Origin: Chara braunii
Lineage: Eukaryota > Streptophyta > Charophyceae > Charales > Characeae
Assembly: GCA_003427395.1 (NCBI GenBank)
Contig: BFEA01000226.1
Location: 733,592-754,847, forward strand
Direction: 5' to 3'
DNA length: 21,256 nucleotides
Position numbers and translations under genes: made by a program. Under the pieces are notes generated by a model that saw only the letters and a program-made list of their open reading frames with translations, searched no databases and was not told the DNA's origin. The first letter of the stretch is position 1; each line of letters opens with the position of its first letter. Of the stretch, positions 8,626-17,901 are shown piece after piece.

Positions 8626-8697
8626 ATCGGAGTCGAACCCATAACCTCTTCATTGCAGTATCAGTGCTCTAACCAACCAAGCTAGCACATTTGTAGC
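8626..8697 (-). repeat. tRNA-derived head (box A and box B) of a SINE-like element
   Basis: On the minus strand TAGCTTGGTTGGTTAGAGCA matches tRNA box A and the D arm (consensus TAGCTCAGTTGGTTAGAGCA). GGGTTCGACTCC matches box B and the TPsiC arm at the normal tRNA distance. The D stem pairs and the T stem pairs 4 of 5, but the anticodon stem is broken and the acceptor ends do not pair, so it is not a working tRNA. Such tRNA-like heads are the internal Pol III promoters of SINEs. Confidence 0.65.
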
Positions 8698-8929
8698 AGT
8701 ACACTGTGTCAGGGCTAACTTCGTTCATTTGGCCCGATACCGTTCGTTTGGCCGACATCTGGACCTAGGCAAAAAAATACGTCCGGCCTATGGTTAGGCT
8801 TGGTTGCTTGGGTTGTTGGTTTATGCATTGATTCCAGCAGACAAAGTCCACGTTCAATTGTTGCTTCTTTGTCGGTATATCCTCATTCTCATATGGTTTG
8901 ATACACGTATGCCCTACATGCACGTAACA
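8692..8929 (+). mobile_element. Candidate short LTR of a copia-type retroelement
   Basis: The sequence starts TGTAGC and ends GTAACA, and is followed after one base by a tRNA-iMet-type primer-binding site. TGT...ACA ends and a length near 240 bp suit a small copia LTR, but no second LTR copy was found in the window. The 5' end is therefore a guess; TGTCAGGG at 8706 is an alternative start. Confidence 0.35.
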
Positions 8930-8930
8930 T

Positions 8931-8947
8931 TGGTATCATAGCAGGTT
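8931..8947 (+). mobile_element. Copia-type primer-binding site
   Basis: TGGTATCATAGCAGGTT matches the plant copia PBS consensus TGGTATCAGAGC at 11 of 12 positions. It would pair with the 3' end of initiator tRNA-Met to prime reverse transcription. It sits one base after a CA end, as expected downstream of a 5' LTR. No gag-pol follows, so this is a fragment. Confidence 0.6.
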
Positions 8948-10253
8948 CCGACCCTGCTCGCTCCTGCCCAACCCTACATAGTGTCAGGTGGCTCCCCTCC
9001 GTCTGCCACACGACCCATTCCAGGTAGCAACCCCATCAACCTCATATGACACCATTGTACCTGGTCTATTACACTAATGAGGTATTCTATTGAAGCACGG
9101 TCATTGCTTAGCTCCCCAACAAGCAACTCAATAGTTGTACGCGACACTACCATCGCAACACACTAACAAAAGTTTCGGCGACGTTGCAACTCAACACGTT
9201 GCCTCCTCTGATGCGCTCGTGACTCGGGTACATTGTGACGCTTCAACATTGGTACAACCTGGAGGTATCCTTGGGCAAAAAAAAACCATCAGTAGGTTTC
9301 TCTTTGCTATAAGACGGGTACCTGGTCCATATTTACTCCACGTACATCAAGAGGTCGGCAAGAGTACAATGCAGTTACCATGTCCTTATCAACCGTGATT
9401 TTATCCCCCTGCTAAAAAATCCGGTGATGTATTATAACCCGCAATTTTTCTCGACTATCCTCTTCCCTCTAACAACTCTCTACCTTATTCATTTTTATCC
9501 ACTACCTTGTGCTCGCCCAGTTCTTTGTTGCAACCTTGCCCACCTTCTCGCTTTCTCGATTATGTGCTTGATTTTTCGACGAGCGCTCCTCCGCCCCACC
9601 TTCTCGTGCACTACTTCCATGCCTTTCCGCTTGTTCCTCTGTTGTTTCTCCCTCACCTTACTAGCTTCTTCCACCCTTTCTTGATTCTCGTCCGATCACA
9701 CCCTTTCCCATCGTATATCCGTCCCTTTCAATTTCTTCTTCCCCATTCTCCCCCCCCCCCCTTGCACACACATGCATGGCTTGATAACAATCCGCCTGCT
9801 TGATAATGACCAATCGACAACATGCTCTCTTAATTAGTTGCCCAAGACCTTGCTCGTACATCGAAAATGTCCAAGACCTCATCACTCCATGCCTCAAGGT
9901 AATCCACTCTACAAAGAACTCCTTGTTTGTCGACCTTTCCTCCTTCATATACAAACCTAATTTGTTATTGTCTTGAAACACATATCGAGTATGTCTAGAT
10001 TTATCACGAGGTATTTCTTACTGCTTTTCAGTTGTCAGGGTCCAATCCCACCATTTGAAAGCCGCAACTTTGACGATTTTTCGCGCCCAGAAGAATCTTT
10101 TAAAATTCTGAAAATTTAAGGGTCCATAGATTAGGCCATGATCTTTCAAGAAAAAAATCAGAAGAAATAAATAAATTCACTTTGATCGTGAAATAATCTT
10201 CGCATTGATTCGACACATTTTCAATTTTTTGACTCAAATTTTGTTTTTGCCAC
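8948..10253. other. No recognisable gene; pyrimidine-rich then AT-rich
   Basis: After the PBS there is no gag-like frame. 9424-9770 is strongly pyrimidine-rich on the plus strand with a C-run near 9755. 10029-10250 is AT-rich with short A and T runs. The open frames here are low-complexity or family-less, and I do not call any. Confidence 0.4.
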
Positions 10254-10904
10254 TCACCCAATTTTCCACTCTATGCTACCGGTGTCGGTGCGAATACCCT
10301 TACAAGGGTATCCACCCTGGTTTTTGCAAGCGACAGTAATATCTTTGGTTAAAAGTTTAAGTATACCGTGCGAGTCGCGACCGTGGCTGTCGCTTACGTT
10401 GACTGGATGGTTGACTAGAGCAGAGAGTGAGTGGGCGAGCAGGCTGAAGGCACGCGTGATCTCTTTTTCCGTTTGATGATTGTGAAAATCGGCGTGATTG
10501 CCGGCTAGAATTTTATTTTTGATTAAGTAAGGATTAAATGGGTTTTGTCTCCTGATTGGCGCGTTTATTTGTGACTTGTGTGTACGTGCGAAGGACGACC
10601 TCGACAACGGTGAAACTTCTGCATGAAAAACGGGGTGTGCGGCGTAAGGATGACGATGCAACGGCCCCGACTCTATGTACCATTTTTTATTTATTGATTT
10701 TTTTTTCTATGAAATTGGTTTTGAAGACCGCGGGAAAATCGTCACGACAGTTGAGGACCTTAAGCATGCGACTCCTTCGACGGGCCCGACGGGTCCCTGC
10801 GTGTTCGGGATGTTGACAAGATTCATCTATCCCCCCGTCATGAAAAACGGATTGAGGATCTCAACGTGCATATACAACAGTGGGTGTTTGGCCCACGGCG
10901 CAGG
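10254..10904. other. No recognisable gene; one 135-codon minus frame of unknown status
   Basis: A 135-codon minus-strand frame (10254-10661) has ordinary amino-acid variety but no motif I recognise, no signal peptide and no membrane segment. I cannot support it as a gene. It overlaps an 8-bp perfect inverted repeat, ATACCCTT-AC-AAGGGTAT (10292-10309). Confidence 0.3.
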
Positions 10905-11069
10905 AGGGAAAGCCATAGTGGTAAGGTCCGTGGTCATGGCTTCCCTTGCGTCCCCATTTGGAGGAGGTCGATAGCCTGAAGTGGAAAGGCAACTTGGAGA
11001 GCATTCCGAGCGGACCTGTGGGCTCGCAACCCGATGGTGGCACAGGTTGTGGCGGATGTACGATCCGCC
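10905..11069. repeat. Cluster of three strong inverted repeats
   Basis: AGGGAA-A-GCCAT (10905-10916) pairs with ATGGCTTCCCT (10936-10946), giving 11 pairs and one bulged base. ACCTGTG (11014-11020) pairs with CACAGGT (11041-11047). GGCGGAT (11051-11057) pairs with ATCCGCC (11063-11069). Three such stems in 165 bases are more than expected by chance, but no function is evident. Confidence 0.6.
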
Positions 11070-12055
11070 CCCGATGCCGGCTACTAGAAGGTTGAGTGTG
11101 AGTACACCCCGCCGGGGCCCCAAAAAGGATACTGGACTCGGCCTGAGCTAAGCAGAGCCAGAAAGGGGGGGTTCTGTCGAAAAGCCGAAAATTATACGAC
11201 CATAAAAAGCGATCGATCTAGTTGGTAGTCGTCCCCCTTTGAAGTCTCCCCCCCCCGGTTTGGCCGAAGTTGCCCGGCAATTAGGCCGGGTCACTGCAGC
11301 TACCAAGCTCTGCAACAGGCTCGTGTCTCTTTGCCCGCAGTAGCAAAGGGGGTTGGCCCAGACAACAAGGCGAAGACCGGGCGCCTCGACGCCGACTTGG
11401 AGTGCTGTTGAGCGGACTGTTTTCACAGGTAAGTTCTTATACTCCCCTTATCGGATCTCGGCTTTCTTGGCCGCCGTAACGTTGAGGCACATCGACTGCG
11501 CTGAGCGCTGTCGGACCGCTGCTTGTTGAAGGCTGCGTTAGTAGTAGGCGGAGACGAGGGGCCAAGGCGGGCGAGGGCAGCGAAGACAGGAATGAATTAG
11601 GACAGGGTCGGACGCTGGGTGCATGCGCAGTAGGAAACAACGCGACGACGGGGGAAGTGGCTATGGTAGAGACGAAGGGTGCATAGCCAGTCTATTTCAT
11701 GGTGAAATTAAGAAAGGGAAGGAGCAATCATGGTGAAATTAGGAATGGGAAGGTTAGTTTGATTGATAAGTCAGTAGTGATAAAGGTTAGTAGAAAGATC
11801 TGTGCGCGGAGCTATGGCGAATAGAAGAAAGAAGAAGGGGGGGGGGGACACATAATAGTCACATATCTCGTGCGTTTCGGAATGGATTTTAGCGAAGTAA
11901 AAGCTGAATCTAAGGTTTTGGGGCAGGGCGAATTCGCTAGCATAGATGGAACAGCGAGGGGCTTAGCCGAATAAGAGTTAAAAGAAAAATAAGGCGCGCG
12001 GGGAGATGGCGGGAGCAGAGGCGGGCCATATCGCCGGGAGCAAAAACGACTTACC
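11070..12055. other. No recognisable gene; consensus splice donor at 11428 (+)
   Basis: This is GC-moderate sequence without a recognisable protein. A strong plus-strand donor CACAG|GTAAGTTC has GT at 11428-11429, but the frame before it is short and family-less. Smaller hairpins (for example CCCGGC/GCCGGG near 11273-11290) and a G-run near 11838 are present. Confidence 0.35.
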
Positions 12056-12125
12056 TGGGTCATTTCTTGACCGATTCCGACGAACCAGGATGGTAGGTAG
12101 GGGTTTTGGGCCATTCCAAGTTGAT
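12056..12125 (-). other. Possible short exon ending in a GTAAGT donor
   Basis: On the minus strand a short frame reads MAQNPYLPSWFVGIGQEMTQ (from 12114) and stops exactly at CAG|GTAAGTCG, a consensus donor. A second donor GAG|GTAAGTCAC lies upstream on the same strand near 12534, after a frame containing [13 protein letters not shown]. Two good donors on one strand with an (AT)n region between them could be exons of an unknown gene, but neither peptide resembles a family I know. Confidence 0.25.
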
Positions 12126-12242
12126 GGCTACGCTAGATTCTTGATTTGAGCGACGGTTTGGTGGGGATGAGTGGTAGGAGTTGCGCGTGAAGATAAGTGT
12201 TAGGAGGAAAGTGTATTTTTTCGTGTTTCAACGGAAAGATTC

Positions 12243-12380
<138 letters not shown>

Positions 12381-12458
<78 letters not shown>
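12381..12458. repeat. (AT)n microsatellite, second block (~39 repeats)
   Basis: This is a second uninterrupted AT run, separated from the first by the T tract and 23 unique bases. Confidence 0.98.
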
Positions 12459-12459
<1 letters not shown>

Positions 12460-14261
12460 TATATTGTTACTTTCCTCATGTTGTCATGTGTGAGGGAAAG
12501 AGGCATGGGAAAGAATGAGGGGGGTGACTTACCTCGTAGTTGGCCGTAGTAGCAATGTACGTCTCCAGGCTCCAGCGGTAGATTCGTCCGGATTCAGCAC
12601 GTTTCGGACAAACCAAGGAGTAGCGGGGCAGTGAGCAGCGAGGTGGGGAGCAAGCAGCGAGGCAGAGGGCTTGCCGTTGGTAGGGGCACTGCCCATCCTA
12701 GCGGCCTTGGAGGGGCAAAGTTTCGTTCCACTTTCGAACGAGAGATCCAATCACTTTCTGGGTGGAACAAGGTTGCGGTTGGACTACCCGAGATTATGAT
12801 TCCTGTCGTCATCAGATTGTGGTCTCCATCACTCATAGCTCTCTCCATAGTACTCGCCACTATAGTGTTAGTCCCTACGTTGACTTGGTAGACATACCCG
12901 TGACATGGGATCGTTTTGTCGTTGTGAGTGGGCAACCTGAGTAGGCATGTCCTATCGGTTCTCAGGCTAGCTCTTCTAGCCCTGTTTTCTGACACACGAA
13001 GTGACGGGTATCTGAACCACGAAAGATGCAAGCCTACCTTTTCAGTCGGAACGCGGTCCATACCACCTGTTGAACAGTGGACTGCGCTCCTCACATCGAA
13101 CGAAGCGACGACAGAAGAACTGCCGACCAGAAAACTGCATATTGGCCCAAACCGCTGCCCATCTTATTGGCTGAGGCTGCAGGCAGGCAGGTGCGAGGCT
13201 CAACCGGCTGAGTAAAGTTGCATAAGTTCAGCCTGGAGAAGGTGGGGAGCGATCGGGGAGTGGTTCAGGCTGCAAATCGGAGCGGCCGTAAGCCCAGCCT
13301 GTGCTATTTGAAGGATGGGTTGCTACTAGTTGTTACAAGGGAATGTTGTGCACACATGCTTAGAAGAACACCGTTGAAGTTACGTTCATGTCAGCATAAA
13401 GCAGCCCCGACCGCGGCAGCAGCGACTCACCGCACTGACGGACGGTGCTGTTGTGCATATTATTACTTGTTGTGTATAGACTGCGAAGGTAGCAACCGGA
13501 CGATGGCTGCAAATAGACTGCGAAGGTACCAAATTACTAATGACCAGCATACTGCGGGCAGGTTGTGGTAAGTTGCTGCTGGTCGCACAAAATGTTGTTG
13601 TGTACCGTGCTTGAGCTGCTGCCTACTGTTGACTGCTGCATACCGCTGCACCCTGCCGCGGGCTATTGCTGCGAGTTGAGGGTTCGTCAGGAGAGTTGGG
13701 GTTCAGCAATTTGACTTGGGATTGACCAAGCGCTTGTTACTTGGCTGCCATTGTGGGGCCCTCAGGAGACTGAAGATTACAAGGCCCTCTCCTGGGAGTT
13801 GAGTTGTCCATCTCTTGTATCTCAAGCGTCTGAAACCACTCCTTCTGCCCTTCTTACTCTAAGCCTAGTCCAGATCTGAAGGGAAGGCGTCAGGAGGGAT
13901 TGCAACCCGTAAGACTGCAGCAAGACTCTGTGGGGAGTCAGCCCACCGATTGCGGGAGCTCTGCCGGAACTCAGGATGAGTTCTGGAGGCAGGGAACAAA
14001 CAGGTAACCTTTGTTTTCCTTCTATAAACCCAGTTATAACCCCTATCTATACTTCTTTCTATGTATTGACTGAGTGTATTGCATACATCCCTACTTTGAC
14101 TTTTTGTCTGACTTTCCTGACTTAAACTAGACTAAATAAAATAACGTTTGGGCAATTTCAGTTTCAGTTTTTGTTGACTGTGTGAAAGCAAATTGTTTAA
14201 AGAGATTGCATATGGGAAAGGGCAGGATGGAAAACAGTTTTTGTGTGGGGTTTGACTGGGT
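12459..14261. other. No recognisable gene; scattered inverted repeats and splice-like sites
   Basis: I find no coding region with family resemblance. Hairpins include GGCTAG-CTCTT-CTAGCC (near 12965-12981), CGCGGTCCA pairing with TGGACTGCG (near 13050-13088, one G-T pair), CACTATAGTG (near 12860) and GAACTC-AGGAT-GAGTTC (near 13968-13984). A donor-like CAG|GTAACC occurs near 14001. The sequence becomes AT-richer from about 14010. Confidence 0.4.
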
Positions 14262-15217
14262 CATTAAGGCTGGGAGGTCCCCATAAGTTTGGGGAGACCC
14301 AGTGCTGTGTTTTATTTTAGATTGTGTGGAGCCTCAGACCGTTCTATGAGTTTAGGTGGTCTGATCGCTCTGGAGGCTGGGAAGTCCCCATAAGTTTGGG
14401 GAGACCTGTTGCTGTGCGATCGCTTTGAGAACCAGACTGTTCTATAAGCTTAGGTGGTTTGGTTGCTCTGACTTGCGATGGCTGCTTGTGATTGACCTTT
14501 TTCAGGGGCCAAGTGCGTTTTGTAAGTCCAGGTGTCTTGGTTGTCTTGGTTATTTTGGGGTTTTCTCTGTTTATTTGGTTCTGAACGAGGGGGTCTGAGC
14601 AATTCTATAAGTTTAGGTGGCTCAGCCTCTTCCTGCTTTATTTTGAGGAAATGAATTTGACAAAGGGCAGACCGTTTTGTAAGTTCAGGTGATTAAGCCC
14701 AATGCCACGCACAGATTGGATCAGAGAGGAACGAAACAGGCAAAGGGTCAGACTGTTCTGTAAGTTCAGGTGGTCTGACTCAAAGCCTGCACATGTTTGA
14801 ACCCAAGGTTACAATTTGGCTATATTTTATTATTATTTTATCCATGAACAAAATAATCAGACTGTTCTATAAGTTTAGGTGGTCTGACTATAGCATATCA
14901 TAACTTGAAGAAAGTATAACTAAAAGTATAATTGAAGGTAACTTGGGTCGGCTGAGAATTGTTTCTAAGATGAATGGTTCAGTCCTACGCCCACCTTGGA
15001 GATTAAGTTCAGAAAGGTATATATAATCTGGCTATTTAACAGTTCAGGGTGACTAGAATGGTCTAGTCATATGCCCAAAGAAGAGAAAAGTTGTTGTGCC
15101 CTGTGTTTGTGTATACTTTGGCTAAGTTAGGCTCATTCCATAAGTTTGGGTGGTCTGACTTTATGCCTGGCTAAGTAAGGCACATTCCATGAGTTTGGGT
15201 GTTCTAACCTTATGCCT
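14262..15217 (+). repeat. Array of ~11 hairpin repeats with conserved loop and changing complementary arms
   Basis: Copies are centred near 14285, 14350, 14392, 14447, 14524, 14610, 14682, 14763, 14872, 15142 and 15193. The common loop is NTTCTATAAGTTTAGGTG (core ATAAGTTTRGG). The flanking arms pair: TCAGACC/GGTCTGA, AACCAGAC/GTTTGGTT (one G-T), CCAAG/CTTGG, CTGAGC/GCTCAG, GTCAGAC/GTCTGAC, TCAGAC/GTCTGA. Two copies instead pair inside the loop (GTCCCC.../GGGGAGAC). The last two pair farther out (AGGC/GCCT, AAGGC/GCCTT), and the copy near 14682 keeps only a weak GGGC/GCCC. Changed arms remaining complementary suggests the hairpin is kept by selection at DNA or RNA level. The array lies upstream of a possible LTR end at 15830. 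I recognise no named element. Confidence 0.75.
15050..15069. repeat. 7-bp perfect hairpin between array copies
   Basis: TGACTAG (15050-15056) and CTAGTCA (15063-15069) pair around AATGGT. It sits in the gap between the ninth and tenth copies of the hairpin array and lacks the conserved ATAAGTTT loop. Confidence 0.7.
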
Positions 15218-15326
15218 TATGTAAGCTGGGTATAAGGGGTTAAATCATTAAAAGACTATGAACTATTGTCTGCCAAGTTGACTTGAGATAGTGAGAGTAC
15301 TTACTTTTGTGACTTGGCCTGCATGT

Positions 15327-15351
15327 GACTGAGTAAGGCTACTACTTAGTC
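15327..15351. repeat. 9-bp hairpin (one G-T pair)
   Basis: GACTGAGTA (15327-15335) pairs with TACTTAGTC (15343-15351) around a 7-base loop. It lies between the hairpin array and the 122-bp repeats. Confidence 0.65.
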
Positions 15352-15504
15352 TGAGTTTCAGTTTGATAGGTAGTTGCTTTAGTTGCTCGCCTCGTACTAG
15401 AGCCATAAGAGTTAGTTTCAATTCCTGCATTTTCTGAGCTAAGTTTTTTTTACTTAGATCAATTCTCGCATTTTCTGGGATCTTTTGTTATACTTGGCTT
15501 TGTA

Positions 15505-15826
15505 TAAATTTTGGTAAGCTACTTTCTCTACGGGAAGCGCTGCCGAAATTTCTGCAAATCCAAGGAGTTGGTCAACTCGTTGACTTTTCAAAGTTCAACT
15601 TGTCTAAAGTTTATATATGGCTTAGTAAAAATCTGGAAAGTCTCATTTTCAAAAGGGAGTGCTGCCCAAATTTTTGTTAATTCAGGGAGTTAGACAAAAT
15701 TGAACTTTGGAAAGTTGAAGACTATTTCTGGTTTCATATTCAGACTGATAAAAATTTTGAAAATACACTTTTCCTACTGAAGCGCTGCCAAAATTTTCTT
15801 ACTTTGAAGGAGATAGAATATATTTT
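15505..15826 (+). repeat. Three degenerate 122-bp tandem repeats
   Basis: The marker GYGCTGCC occurs at 15537, 15659 and 15782, spaced 122 and 123 bases. Each unit also has, in order, a TAAAAATTTTGGAAA-like start, TTTTC, GGGAAGYGCTGCC, AAATTT and AAGGAGTTRGACAA. Units one and two carry hairpins in the spacer: GTCAAC-TC-GTTGAC (15571-15584) and AACTTT-GG-AAAGTT (15703-15716). The array ends directly before the candidate LTR end and PBS. Confidence 0.75.
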
Positions 15827-15850
15827 GACAAGTGGCGATTCTGGCAGTCC
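15827..15850 (+). mobile_element. Candidate LTR 3' end and primer-binding site
   Basis: GACA (15827-15830), two bases, then TGGCGATTCTGGCAGTCC. The order CA end, short spacer, TGG start is that of an LTR followed by a PBS. TGGCGAYTCTG resembles the start of the tRNA-Arg-type PBS of some plant Ty3/gypsy elements, but the following bases diverge. No LTR copy downstream and no gag-pol is seen, so the call is weak. Confidence 0.3.
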
Positions 15851-15878
15851 ACTCTGTATAGGGGAGATTATGTCAGGG

Positions 15879-16102
15879 TCTACCTTTGCTTTGGGCACTG
15901 CTTAAAGGTAGATTTAGGCTTAGTCAATTAGAAGGATCTTGGGTGAGAATGTGTTATGGAGTTGTATTCTCCATACAGTTATGATTTTAGTTTGGGGATT
16001 GGTCTGTCTTGTGTTACAGGTCTTCTTGATCGATTGATTCAGGATTTGGGCTAGATTCAGTTTGATCCTACGAGGATCATCTTCTGTTATCACTAATAAC
16101 AG
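15879..16102. repeat. Four perfect 7-9 bp hairpins in 224 bases
   Basis: TCTACCTTT (15879-15887)/AAAGGTAGA (15904-15912); TATGGAG (15955-15961)/CTCCATA (15969-15975); TGATCCT (16063-16069)/AGGATCA (16073-16079); CTGTTAT (16084-16090)/ATAACAG (16096-16102). All arms are exact. They follow the candidate PBS, where a retroelement leader would lie. The density is well above chance for random sequence. Confidence 0.7.
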
Positions 16103-16642
16103 GTCGGCTGCCGATTTGTCGGTTTACGATTCAACTCCAATCCACTCTTGCCACTCAACGTAAAGACTTTAGTCTGTAGTTTGATCTGTTTCGTTGTGTT
16201 TTTACCCGGACTTTATTGAATGGCCATTTAACAAAAGTACTGAGTATTTATTTCGAGGAGTTGCACAAAAGTGAGGTTTGTATGGCTAAAACAAGGGGTA
16301 TGAGCATAGAGAATGGTTGAAGTTGACCACGTGTAGTGCGTTGACTTTTGTTGGATCTTTGATGTGATTGCAGGTATGTTTGTGGTTCGGACTCTAGATT
16401 TGATTGTCTGCGATCACATATATATATATGGCTGAGAGGAGTCCTACTGTGACTGTGAGAAGTGATCGTCCTATATTAATAACCCTTATATGTACATACA
16501 TATGCTATGCGTGTTCGCATGGCCTATCGTGACCGTGCGTAAGGGTTAAACAAATTATGCGTTGAGAGAGAAGGGAGGTTTCTTTTTTCCCTTTTCTTTT
16601 TAGAGTTGTTATAGTTGGACGTTGAAGTCCGTGACAAGCGTC
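16103..16642. other. No gene; splice-like and palindromic sites
   Basis: No coding potential is visible. GCAG|GTATGT (near 16374) resembles a donor. AACCCTTA and TAAGGGTT (near 16482 and 16540) form a distant inverted pair enclosing ATGCG-TGTT-CGCAT. Confidence 0.4.
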
Positions 16643-17026
16643 AAAGTCAAACCCCTTGACTTTTCTCCAGACCCTAGATGATGGAGCTGGTCTCCAAGGC
16701 GATAAGAGACAATTGTCACCACAGGCATGAACCTGTGTACCACCCGCTCTCCGCAGGGTGCCGAAGAGGGTGTGGTTCTCAACCGCACTTGGCGGTTGTC
16801 CAGCGTCGAGGGATTAACCCTCAAGGCGTATGTCAGTCGACACTTGAGTGTCGAATGCGACCCTCGAGATCAACGAGGACCGCATGGTTATGGGCACTAC
16901 ATAGTACGTCATCATTGCGGCTGCTTGCGCACGCTTGCATTGCGAGTCCATATGAGTTAGCCCCGCGTCCGCGCTGTTTTATAATAAGTCTCGCACGCGG
17001 TGCCTATCCGATTTCCGCATCGGAAA
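16643..17026. repeat. Chain of about ten consecutive hairpins
   Basis: In order: AAAGTCAA/TTGACTTT (16643-16663), GACAATTGTC (16708-16717), CACAGG/CCTGTG (16720-16737), CACCC/GGGTG (16741-16760), CAACCGC/GCGGTTG (16780-16798), GAGGG/CCCTC (16808-16822), TCGACACT/AGTGTCGA (16837-16854), CCTCG/CGAGG (16862-16878), CCGCGT/ACGCGG (16963-17000), TTTCCG/CGGAAA (17012-17026). GGAG/CTCC (16683-16695) also fits. The stems follow one another without overlap, as in a structured RNA. I do not recognise the RNA: it is not U-snRNA, 5S, 7SL or tRNA as far as I can tell. Confidence 0.6.
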
Positions 17027-17700
17027 GTTATGAGATGGCTACTAAGGGACTAGGAGTGTTGTCACATTGTTTGTTCTGTGTTGTCCTGTGTATATATGTG
17101 TGTATGTGTGCTTTTATTTTTATGTTCTTTATAGTGGTGTATGTGTGGTGAGTGAGATACATCATAGTCAACCGGCGATGGGCTGCGCCTGGGACTTCAA
17201 CCCCCCAAGTTGACGGTTCACGTGCGAGTCCGATAGAGGCGTATTACCGCTCGTACCCCCTATGCTACAACGAACGAGAAACGCCCTCGGCTGGTCCACC
17301 TCTGCGATTACAACTGATCAGCTTTCGTATTGTGAACTGGTAGCTCGGCGGGGATACGCCCACCGAAGGGAGGTGACAATTCCCGTAAGGTGGAGGTAAG
17401 TCGTGCCTTGCGTAGGCCCTATCCTGTCGTAGGGGCTCGCGGGAGGTATGGTTGGCGCACTCGGCCGGAGCGGCTTGCAGAAACTCCATGTATATTTACG
17501 ACGAAGGATTCAAACCAACTCCTGTGTGACGCTGCCGGGAGGGTCTCGCGCTGCCCCGTGCGGTGCCGGACCGATGCGCTCGACACCGGTACCCCTCGTG
17601 ACACGGTGCTACCGGTAGGAGGAAGTATTTTGCGTTGGGGCGAGTGGTGGCTTAAAGAATGTATCGGATATATCCATTTTTCTACACAAATCCTCCAATT
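17027..17700. other. GC-rich tract without recognised gene
   Basis: 17027-17150 is TG-rich. 17160-17660 is GC-rich with more inverted repeats, including CCCTA/TAGGG (near 17420) and ACCGGTA/TACCGGT (near 17587-17618). A donor-like GAG|GTAAGTCG lies near 17395. No frame shows a known domain. Composition switches sharply to AT-rich after about 17700, which may mark the end of an inserted unit. Confidence 0.4.
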
Positions 17701-17701
17701 A

Positions 17702-17719
17702 CTTTTTTTTTTTTTTTTT
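17702..17719. repeat. T tract at the composition boundary
   Basis: A run of about 18 T separates the GC-rich hairpin region from the AT-rich part of the window. It could be the remnant A-tail of a minus-strand insertion, but no matching repeat was found. Confidence 0.6.
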
Positions 17720-17901
17720 ACATGGGCTCAGGAGATAGAGAAGGCGTCGTGCATTAAATAGAAGATACGAAATTTAAATTGTATCAAAAGATAATAAAAC
17801 GAGAAATAACAGGTTGTAGCTACTAGACGATCTCACTTTCTAGAGGTTGCACCATGACTGGAATATTTAAAACTTTACACTACTTTATCCTGTGACGAAA
17901 T

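Noticed and set aside
8626-8697. Functional tRNA gene
   Set aside because: The anticodon stem does not pair and the acceptor ends are not complementary; only box A and box B are kept, as in a SINE head.
9661-9981. Minus-strand 106-codon frame
   Set aside because: Its second half is translated low-complexity purine-rich DNA; the first half has no recognised motif and no supporting splice sites.
14262-15217. CRISPR array
   Set aside because: Repeat copies vary in sequence, spacing is irregular (about 40 to 270 bases), and the context is a plant nuclear genome with no cas genes.
17222-17240. Group II intron start (GTGCG)
   Set aside because: The 5-base motif is common, and no domain V-like AGC...GTT hairpin or intron-encoded RT follows on this strand.
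17340-17420. Ribosomal RNA fragment (GGTGACAATTCCC, GTAAGTCGTGCC)
   Set aside because: Short words resemble small-subunit rRNA ends, but the flanking bases do not continue the match.
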